Assembly (NCBI GenBank): GCA_033816765.1
Contig: CM066293.1
Span: 3,472,001-3,536,000, forward strand
Direction: 5' to 3'
DNA length: 64,000 bases
DNA from: Nothopassalora personata
Taxonomy: Eukaryota > Ascomycota > Dothideomycetes > Mycosphaerellales > Mycosphaerellaceae
The position numbers were made by a program, and so were the translations under genes. This document shows positions 47,388 to 56,720 of the stretch, one piece after another (positions within the stretch are counted from its first letter, which is position 1; each line of letters starts with the position of its first letter). A model generated the notes under the pieces. The model searched no databases. It worked only from the letters and a program-made list of their open reading frames with translations, and had not been told where the DNA came from.

Positions 47388-48041
47388 GCCGGCGGAAGGA
47401 TCCGTAAAGGCTACGCGTATAGTAGTCGAATATAAGGTACCTACGAAGGCCGTATAAGGCGCTAAAACAAGGGCATAGGTTATGCATTTAGGCCTTAACC
47501 CTTCGGTAGCTAGATATAAGGACCTCTACCCCCGATAGTAAACTTAGCTATAACCTATATATAAGACACTAACCTATAGTATGTTCTATCGGACTAAAAG
47601 GCTCGCTTACTTAGTTAAGCGAATACTCCCGATAGTAATAACATTAGAGAGGGAGGTAAGGAGAGAGAAGAGTAGAGAGAAGAGTATTTATTTTAAAAAC
47701 AAACTTTTATAGGCGCGCTACGGCGCTACGTAGATAAAAGACAGGCGCGTAGTAGGCGGCTAATATACGTAGAGCGCGCGATTACTCGTTATTATTATCC
47801 TTATTATCCTCCTTATTATACTCGCCCCGTAGGGCTAGTAGTAAGAAGGCCCTATCGGCCGTAGTAGTATTAATGTTTCTAGCCTATAGGAACTATAACT
47901 ACGGTTAGTATAGGACACGTATACGATACGTATGTTACTTACCGCACGGCCGAGCTTAAAGAGCCTATTAAGGGCCCTATTCTACTCTTACTATAGAACT
48001 ACGGACGTAGTAGCGGCGGCGGAGAAGGGGGTAGTAGTAGT
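47388..48041. other. Element E 3' non-pol region
   Basis: RIPed sequence between the pol stop and the clear part of the antisense frame. It includes a repeat of about 30 bp of the pol end (CTACGCGTATAGTAG near 47340 and 47411). Otherwise unassigned. Confidence 0.4.
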
Positions 48042-48654
48042 AGAGGCGCCGGCGAAGCGTACGCGGGTGTCGCCTATACGCTTATTCTTATAGGTACTAA
48101 ACTACCTCTTAGCCTAGGAGGAGGTTAGCCGATTTATATAGGGAGCGATAGTACGCCGTACACGGCGAGCGTAGGGAGCGCTAGCGAGGCGTAGCACTTA
48201 CCTCTAAGATCTACTCGCCTAGCTAGGCGTAGACCTCGTACTACTAGTCTAGAGCATCCTACTCTTACTTAGTAATAGGGTTACTAAGCCCCTAGATAAG
48301 CTTATCGCGCTAGGCGCGAGCGGCGCGTAGGCGAGCTACTAGCTACGCGATAGCGACGCTAGTATTACTAACGTAGGGGTGCCTAATGTCTCTATAGCGC
48401 CTATACTTCTTAAGTAACTCGCCGGTAGTAATACTATTACACGTATCCTACTCGTCTACTATACTATTAGTAAGCGCATCGTAAGCGAAGAGCGTAGCAA
48501 ATACTTACTAGCTACGAAGTAGGGAAGATAACGTATACATATCTTAATATCTATACCTAGGCGCCTAGCTAGTAAGGACTTAGGGGTCTACGGCCCTAGT
48601 ACGCTAAACTTACGCTTCGCTAGCGTATCTAGTGCGCCGAGCGCGCTAGACATC
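48042..48654 (-). pseudogene. Antisense ORF of element E, RIPed
   Basis: Minus strand, antisense to the element and before the 3' LTR. From 48654 the frame reads through about 200 codons broken only by TAG/TAA (Gln), giving a protein-like sequence with Ile-Thr-Thr-Gly-Glu-Leu-Leu-Lys-Lys-Tyr, Ile-Ala-Gln-Leu-Val-Ala-Arg-Leu-Arg and helical charged segments. The truncated copy F (7073-7645) preserves the same frame, which supports real coding. The frame may extend towards 48990, where Tyr/Cys-rich spacing hints at a mutated zinc-binding N-terminus. It is not obviously homologous to the A/B/C antisense proteins. Confidence 0.55.
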
Positions 48655-49030
48655 TATACTAGTAGTACTAGTAATAGTGTTAGTAGTGCTAATAGGCCCC
48701 CTATAAGGGCCTCCTAGCGGAGCTAGTCTTAAGTAGCTTCCTCTAAAGCTATAGTAGTACTAGCTGGTCGCTAGATAGTCGCTAGCGAGGAGCTAGTAGA
48801 TCGCTAGTAGTGCGGGTGTAGTACGCTACGAGAACGTAGTATAAGGGAAAAGAAGGAAAAGGAGGGAGAGGGTACGCTTCTTAAACCCTCGAGTTAGTTA
48901 ACCCGGTAACTATAACTTTATACCTACCTATACTACGATAACGACACGTACGAGACCCGTAGGCAGGTCGTATAGTAACGGAATCTACGAGAAGTAGATA
49001 GATTACTTATATAGAAACCTCCTAAAGCCG

Positions 49031-49048
49031 CGAGCTAAGGGTAGCTCG
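49031..49048 (+). promoter_or_regulatory. PPT-proximal hairpin of element E
   Basis: Perfect 7-bp stem CGAGCTA / TAGCTCG with loop AGGG, 4 nt before the purine tract at 49053-49067. A RIPed version (loop AGAG) is present in copy F. Confidence 0.65.
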
Positions 49049-49067
49049 TCCTAGAAGGGGAGGCAGT

Positions 49068-49265
49068 TATAAGGGTAGCCTATAGCTAACCCTTATATGT
49101 AATGCGGCTATGCCCGGCTTAGTATGCCGTACGTAACGCGTATACGTATACTAGGAGACGCGTATAGCGTCGATAGAAGAAAGTAAGCTTTAGTTTATCT
49201 ACGATTAGAAGATCGTAGGCGTGCTATACATTACGACATCCCCTTATAGCCTTACGGCCCTAACA
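49068..49265 (+). repeat. 3' LTR of element E
   Basis: 198 bp, ends CGGCCCTAACA and is followed by the TTTAT duplication. Confidence 0.9.
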
Positions 49266-49270
49266 TTTAT

Positions 49271-49401
49271 CTAGCTACTACGCTACTTATTACGTAACCT
49301 AATTTTACGGTCCCGGGACCGGCAAATACCCCTACTTACGTAAGCGCCGCTCTATACTACTATGACTCGGACAGGCCTATATAGGGTAGTTAGTAGACAT
49401 T
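49271..49401 (+). repeat. 3' LTR of element D, right part
   Basis: 131 bp continuing 42146-42383. Ends at the ACTAG target duplication, where the pol of copy C resumes. Confidence 0.85.
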
Positions 49402-52400
49402 ACTAGTCCTATAACTTTATCGATAGAAAATAGTCCGACCTTAATATAATATAGTTTCTTAGTCTATCTTCTTATACTTAAGTTTTTTATAAGGAGATAG
49501 ACCTTATCCCCCTCTTTTAGTAGAGGTGCTATTTTCCTCGTATCTTACCGTTATTAAGACAGTTTTTATTATATATCTTCGATCGCCTTACGTGTTTCTT
49601 TATATACTTCCTTAAGAGTATCTATTATTACGATCGCTCTTTCGGCTTATAGGTAGGATCCCGGTGTTCCGAATAGGTTAGGATCTTTACTAAAGTTCGT
49701 ATAGAATAGTATCGTTAAAGTTATCTCTAATTTGTAGTTGTTTAGTGCAATCTACGCTATTAGTAGTAATAAAACCTAGTTATCTTATACGTAGTTAATA
49801 TAATGTCGTAGATATTGTTCTAGTGTTTAATTTATTCTCTCGGGTTGCCCGTCTATCTCTAGATAATACGCTATTAATAGCTTATGTTTAATTTCGATCG
49901 TTCCTATAAGCGTCTTCTAGTAGTTTAATGTAAATAGCTTGTCTCTGTCCGTTATAAACGCTTAGGGGAATCCGTAGTATTAGATAAGTCTATCTAGTAT
50001 AAGGTATCTGAGCTACTCTATATTATATGTTTCCGACGTAGGAATAAAGTGTACGTATTTTATAAGTCTATTAACTATAACTAGTATTATGTCGTACGAT
50101 TATTCTATAACTTAGTCTCTTAACGGTAGGAGCTTCGTAATAAAGTCTATTATAACTTCGTCCTATAGCTTCGTCGGTAGTGTCCTAAACTATAGGTAAC
50201 CGTATTTCGCGTGTCTCATAGCCTTATTTCGTTAGTAGTGTACGTATCGCTTAATGTCGCGTAGTACCTTTTATCTTATCTATAGAAATAAGAAGCTACG
50301 TTATATTAGGTCTATTGTCTTTAAAGTTCTAGGGTATCCGTAAGTTAGTCCGTCGTAGTATTGTCGTATGTACTCTTCTTCTCGGTCCTTCGGTACCTAA
50401 TATTTTCCTTATGCTATCGGGAATTATTCTTCTATATCTTAAAGAACACGTACTATATTGTTAAATTTCTTCGTATTAGTACTAAGGCTTCTATCCGGAT
50501 TTGCCTTTAGTACTTACTATCGTACTAGTTTCTTTCCTTCTATATAGTCGCTTCTTTAGCTTAATACGTCGGCCCTACTATTATCCTTACCGGGTATATA
50601 GCGGATTTCGAACTTGTACTAACCGAACAGTTCTAACTAGCGGGACTGTCTTCTCGTTAGTACTTTAGTTATGGTAAAGTAGGTAAGATTCTTATAATTA
50701 GAAAGAATCGTTAGCTTAGGTACTCCTTCCGTATATACTCTCTAGTACTATATAGTAGCGATAATAGCGAGAAGTTCCTTATAATAGATATCGTAGTTTT
50801 ATTCCGCGGGTGTTATTTTCCTTAAGTAATAGGCTACTAGGTATCGTTTCCCGTTATACTCTTATGTTAGGTATGCTCCGATAGCTATATCCGATGCGTC
50901 CGTTTCGATTAGGACTTCTTTCGTACCGTCAAATAGTCGAAGCGTTAGTACCGAGGCACATTATTCTTTTAGTCGTTCAAAGGCTAGTCGTTATTCGCTA
51001 CCCTATGTTTATTTACAGTCCTTCTTCGTAAGCTTTATTAAGGGTATAGATATCTTTAAATAGTCTCGAATAAACTTCCGGTTACAGTTAGCGAGGCTAA
51101 GGAATAATTGTACGTCTTTAACACTTATTAGCTCTAGCTATTCTCTAATAGACTATGTTTTTGCTAGATCGATCTAGATTCCTATTGTGCTAATAATAAG
51201 TCCTAGAAACTTAACTTCCTTTTTATAGAACTCGCATTTTTCCGGTACCGTCTTAAATCCTACTTAGGTAAGTCGTTTAAAGACGTCCTAGACTTATCGT
51301 ATATATTATTATAGCGATCCTTTTATATAAACTAGTATATTGTCTATATAGGCGATAATACATATATCGAGAAGTTCTCTTAGTATTTCGTTAACTAGGT
51401 CCTAGTAGGATACTAGTGCGTTAATTAGTCCTATAGGCATAACTAAGAACTCGTAGAGTCCGTATCGTGTCCTAAATGCGGTCTTCTATTCTTCTCCTTC
51501 CGCTATACGGATAGCGTAGAAGGCGTCTCGTAGATCGATTTTCGTAAACTAGTTAGATCCGGTTAATCTATCTTATACTTTTTTAATGTTTAGTAGCGGG
51601 TATCGGTTCTTAATTATAATTTCGTTTAGTTTTCGGTAATCTTAAACGTTTCGTAGTTTCCCGTTTACCTTTAGAATAAACATATATAGAGCTCCCGCGC
51701 TTAAGGTAGATCGTCGTATCTATCCTTTAGCAAGCATCTCCTTTAGCTATTCTCGTACGGTTGTTAGCTCTTTTTCGGACATTCAATATAGGGGTCCCTA
51801 TAGAGGCTCTTTCCCTAGCTAAATGTTTATCTTATAGTCCTATAGTTAGTATTTAGGTAAGGCGTCCCTACCCTTTTCCTCTTTAAAGAGTCTCTTCTAC
51901 TTAAGGTACTCCTTAGGGATAGTTAACTCCGAAATGTTAGTATCCTTCGATAGTACGTTAAGTCTATTACTTCTAGTGACTTCGTAACCCGGCGGCCCTA
52001 CGCTAGTATCTATTCCGGTCGAAGGTAGTTCTTCTATCCTTCTAGTCGGCGTAAGCTCTATCTAATTAAGCTGTCTCTTTACCTTATCTACTAGCGAACG
52101 TTACCGCTACGTAGGATTAATGTCGATAACGCAATCTTATTGCTTAAATGTAAGTACTCCTTTTCTCTAGTCGATAGCTAGATTATGCTTTCTTAACTAA
52201 GGTATACCTAGTACGATCTTATAACTAGCTATGTTAGTAATATCTAAGACAATTTCCTTATAGTACCGTTAGATAGCTAGTAGTAACGGTATCGTTTCTC
52301 GTTCTACGCTAGGTAAGGCTAATCCGTCTACCGCGATTATTTTATAACCTTCGTTCTGCTATTAGGTTACGATCCCTTTAGTCCTTATAAATGCTTCGGA

Positions 52401-53142
52401 AGTAAAGTTCCCGCTTACTCCGGAGTTAATTATAACTCTAGTCCTATAACTATTAACGATTGCTATTGTTCGGAAGACTACTATTAATACTTAAGCTTAT
52501 TATGTGTTATATAACTCCTTTTAGTCGCTTATTCCTAAGGAGTCGATCCTTTTCCCGATTGTCGGATAGAACGTTATATTTCGTACCGTAAGGCTTTAGC
52601 CTAAACCTATAGCGAAGCGCTTAGTTTCCGTGCATTTTCTCGGTTACGTTCCTAGATCTTTTATAACTATAAGTAGAGAGCCTTTATATATAGTACGGCT
52701 TATCGTAGTAAATCTAGGACTATAAGTCCTAACGGTATAATATATCCTCCGTAGATTACCTAGCTGCCTATTAGTAGTCGCTCCTAGACAACTTAGTAGA
52801 AATCTTCGACTTCTATAATCCGTAGGTGCCTCTATACTATATATCGTATAGTATCGAGCATTTTATCAAATTCTACTAGTTATAGATGTCGTTATCTAAG
52901 AATCTTTAGAAAGACCTCCTCGTTCCGTCTCGTAATATATACTAGTAGGTCGTAAACTTCATTAGGTCCGTTAATCGTAAATGTAAGTACTATATTGTCG
53001 TTATCCTTAGATTTACTCTCTTCTTCTTCGGAGGAGGAGCTTTCTTCCTCTAGCTCTTCTCCGGTATCCTTACTTTCTTCGATAGTACCTAGCCCGGTAG
53101 TTTCTTAACTTTCTTCCTATAGTTTTAGTAACTACGATCCGT
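49402..53142 (-). pseudogene. Gypsy copy C pol and part of gag, second segment, RIPed
   Basis: Resumes exactly where 22552 stopped and runs parallel to copy B 28510-32230 on the minus strand: integrase, RNase H, RT (site near 51340 with Asp-Asn instead of Asp-Asp), protease, gag C-terminal acidic region. It ends where the Copia LTR starts at 53143. The remaining gag and 5' LTR should lie beyond the window. Confidence 0.8.
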
Positions 53143-56100
53143 TGTCACGATCTAAGCGTACACCGGCGCTACAGCCTAATTAAACCTGAGGCAGCAGCGG
53201 CTAAGAATTAGGTGACATTAATTAGTTACCTATAGCCTTTTCATAAGCAGCCCTTTCAATTCTAGCTTAGATATATGCAATCTACTACCTGCTTTTGAAA
53301 CACCTTTATGAGCCCATTTCATAACTTCTAACCACTTGTAACGTAATAGTTATAAGCCCGACAGGCGCTTACTAACGTTCGCTACATAAAACGAAGCCTT
53401 AGAGCAGATTTTGCATCGTCATTAAAAACTAGTAGGATCTATCATTATCCCATTAACAACCATTGTACAGCAGTGCAGTAACCCTAGTGGACCTATAGGA
53501 ACCTTTATTAGGCCTATTAACACCGTCATAGCGACTACCGAGACACCCGGTAGTACCGGTGCTTTGCCGCACGCTACTATCGTTCTTAAGAGTCATAACT
53601 AATAGGACAAGTTTAACCGTTAGTTAGAGCTCTACGCTAAGTCTCTAAACATCTAGAAGTATGTAGATCCGAACGATACTACCGCCGAGCTAATAGAGCC
53701 GGTATACTTAACGTTCGAGTAAATCCAATTAGCATACACTACTAAAGACGCTACGGCTAAAGACAAGGAGCTTATTAAGCTCCGCTAGTTAGATACCGAC
53801 CGTAGGTAGCGGATGTATAACATCTTTACGTCTATAAGGTCCAAATTGGTTACCTACCTAATTAGGACTACTATAGAGCTAGGCTAGGAGCTAATACATA
53901 GTAAACGCACCCTTAGAGGCAAGGTCTAGGCTCTAAAGGATTAGTACGGACTAAACGACATACTACGTAAGCGATAGCTTACACTAGAGCTTAATAGGCT
54001 TTAGAAGAGTTAGGCCCGAAGGGTCGATAACTAGTGTTTAGACTAGCTAGTGCTATAGACTAAGATGCTAGATTGTAACTATGCCGAGTACGGAGACCTA
54101 CTACGACACTTCCTACTTACGATATAGTAGAAAATTCCTACCTATAGAGCATCACTATATAACGAGTAGAAGCGTAATAAGCTCTCGCTTAGTAAGCTTA
54201 CCGAGCGATACCTCGAATGGATACGCGATACTACCCTAGTTACTACGAACGGTCAATTAGTCTTCGTAACCTTTATAGGCGAACCCTTAGTAGAGGACGA
54301 GCCTCTACTACTAGCGCCTAAAGTAGGCATAGTCGGTAGGAACGATAATAACAATAACGACCGTCGTCGTAGCCGTAGCGACAAGAGTCGTAACCGTAGT
54401 AACGGTGTAAATAAAGGAAAGAGTAGTAATAATAACGATAGGCTAAGCGGCTGCTAGAACATTACCGGGGAGCCTAAGGAGAGTTGTTATAAGAACCTCT
54501 ATTTATGCGATGTAGTTAACCCTAAGAAGCGTCTATTAAAGAATTAGCGCTCTAAGTAGTAGAAGAAGTGCTAGAAGCACTTTATTAATTACTGCTTAGG
54601 CGATAATAGTAAACGCTTACTAGGCGTATTGAACCGCAATGGGCGCACGGACAAGGAACGAGATAAGGCAATTGCTAAGGGTAAGGTAGCACCGCACGGC
54701 TTCACTAGTCTCACTGTCCTTTCGAGCTCGATAAGCTAATTAAGCTTTAACTTTAGGGATTGCTAGGTATACGATAACTGCTCGGACACCTATGTTATTA
54801 ATCACTATAACTAGTAGGGCGTAGAATTCATTATAGAGCGCCTAACTACCTCATTAATCTAAGCCGGAACCACGACATTCCCTATTGCCGTATTAGGCAA
54901 GGTTCGCATAAAGATAGAGGGGATACTATTTACCCTATTGGATGTGGCCTATTGCCTAGGCTTTTATGTGAACGTTATCTCCTACTTACGCATAGAGACG
55001 GCTAGACTTTAGTGGCACGGACGCACCAATTTAGTCTATTATAATAATAAGAAATTGATGGACCTATACCGCCCTACTAGCATAATCCCCTTCTTTAAGG
55101 TGGTTATACCGCCTTAGTTAGAGATGGTCTATAAATGGCTATCGAGCAATAATAGGAGCATCCTACTAAAGATTACTAAGAAGCAGCGTATAGCGCACTT
55201 CATTAGCACAATTAGTAAGGGTAATACTATCTAAATACTACCTATTTAGGACTCTAACGGCGACCGTACCGTTATAGCAGTAATAAATAGCATAGGGGGC
55301 ACTAAAGGTGCAGTAACGTCTAGTAGGACCCCCATTAAACACCGTAAGCTCTTAGGCCGCTAGTAGTACTAAATCTTCGGCCATATTAGCGCTAAACGTA
55401 TTAACTAGCTTCCGTTTAGAGTTAAGGGGGTGGTCATTAACCCTAATGTACCTAAAGCACTCCTTACTACACATTATAGAGCATGTGGCCTAGCTAAGGT
55501 ACATAAAGTGTTTAATAGGACTAAGCTAATTAGGGCAATGACTCCCTATAGGCACGTAGCTATAGATTTAGCTAAGTTCACACTAGCATACAATGGTAAT
55601 CGTTACCTAGTTCATTTCTACGATTTAGATACCTACGGGCACTTTCAATTCACTATTAAGAATAGGGACTAACTATCAGTATTAGCTTACTTTAACAGCC
55701 TACTTAGCTTTATTAATTTTATTAGGCGTAGGTTTGTTTACTTCTATAGCGATAATAAAGCAGCTATTAGTATAGCCTTCCGCTTAACCATTAACAATAA
55801 TTAAATTAAGTGGCACAACACTGCTAATTACGCGTCTAACTAGGACCTAGTAGAACGAGCGGGCGGCGTTATTATCACGATGTCTCGCACAATCCGCATT
55901 TATACTCGCCTGCCTAAAAAGCTCTAGAATGAATGCATAGTAGCTGCCGTCTACATTCTCTAGCGGTTACTAATCTAATTAAAAGGCTAGAAGACTCCCT
56001 TCGAATTGGCAATAGGCAGGGTACTAAATGTAGGCTACATAGTAGTGTACGGCTGCCTAGCCTACGTGTACATTCATAGCACTACTTAACTAGGCAAGAC

Positions 56101-56325
56101 TAAGAAGCTTAAAGAACGAGCACTCATCGGATACCTTGTAGGCTACGACTCTACTAACATCTATAGGGTGTAGGACCTATCGAAAGATAGGGTTATGCGG
56201 GTAAAGGACGTCCTCTTTAATGAGACCACGCTCTACGACTCATTAATTCTCACTACTAGTTACTTAACCCCTATTAAGAACATCGTAATAGTAGAACCGG
56301 CTAAAGAGCCTAAACAGTACTACGA
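53143..56325 (+). mobile_element. Copia retrotransposon, left part (LTR/leader, gag, protease, integrase), RIPed
   Basis: Begins TGTCACGATC. LTR plus leader to about 53500 (the LTR end is not sharp). A plus-strand frame then runs nearly 2.8 kb broken mainly by TAG/TAA in place of Gln: UBN2/gag-like helices to about 54250, a basic Asn/Arg-rich segment, a Cys-poor protease-like region about 54750-55000, GAG-pre-integrase with Phe-Gly-His-Ile (about 55380), and an integrase core (55560 Ala-Ile-Asp-Leu onward to about 56000). Two stretches stay open (55430-55672, 56195-56325). Mutation is lighter than in D. The frame is cut by element A at TACGA (56321-56325) and resumes at 63204. Confidence 0.75.
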
Positions 56326-56703
56326 TGTTACGGATCAATATGACGAGGACACTGCCCAGCCAATGGACGCCCTACAGCTCACAGGAAGCAAGGACCAATA
56401 AGATATGGCGCGACGCTGCAAGAGCGCGACGGCTGTCGAGCCTGCGCAATGTCGAGCCAGCGCGACACAGCGCGCCTGCCAAGAGCTTCGAGCCAGAAGC
56501 ATTCTCCTATGTATTTAGGAACGCTGAGAAACCCTTATGGCTTCGAGGCGTTCAACTCATGTTACTATCTCACTGATTGGAATACACCTCTTACTCCAAT
56601 TATTGCACTTCGCTCTCAGCTCGCCTCAGCCTCTCCAAAGAATACCGCCACGTGACTTGACTTCTCTCCCCCCTTGAGATTAGCCCTGGAACGAGACATA
56701 ACA
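56326..56703 (+). repeat. 5' LTR of element A
   Basis: 378 bp, TGTTACGG to ACATAACA. The inferred U3/R border is at about 56545 (see TATA and PBS entries). Confidence 0.95.
56508..56518 (+). promoter_or_regulatory. TATA-like element of the A LTR promoter
   Basis: TATGTATTTAG lies about 30-38 nt before GGCGTTCAA (56547), the inferred mRNA 5' end. The core TATTTAGGAACGCT is kept in the other LTRs of this group. Confidence 0.45.
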
Positions 56704-56705
56704 CT

Positions 56706-56714
56706 TTGAACGCC
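56706..56714 (+). promoter_or_regulatory. Self-priming type primer-binding site of element A
   Basis: TTGAACGCC, 2 nt after the LTR, is the perfect complement of GGCGTTCAA at 56547-56555 in the LTR. No tRNA-type TGG start is present. The gag start codon follows 6 nt later. Confidence 0.65.
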
Positions 56715-56720
56715 CTCAGG

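Larger units (their letters stand above)
42384..49265 (+). mobile_element. Family-2 Ty3/Gypsy element E, full length, RIPed
   Basis: 6882 bp with 198-bp LTRs on both sides and TTTAT target duplications (42379-42383, 49266-49270). The empty site is preserved in the 5' LTR of D (22786-22790). Contains gag, pol and an antisense ORF before the 3' LTR. Mutated less than the fragments at 1.4-2.3 kb and 20.8 kb. Confidence 0.9.
22553..49401 (+). mobile_element. Giant LTR retrotransposon D (about 11.8 kb after removing inserts)
   Basis: Two 369-bp LTRs: 22553-22921, and 42146-42383 plus 49271-49401, the latter split by element E. The flanking ACTAG(T) duplication is at 22548-22552 and 49402-49406, and the empty site is preserved in copy B near 28510. 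Internal order on the plus strand is gag-like ORF with CCHC, protease region, RT, RNase H, integrase, then a third long ORF of unknown type. Subtracting a solo LTR, copy B and E leaves about 11.8 kb. All frames are RIPed. Confidence 0.8.
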
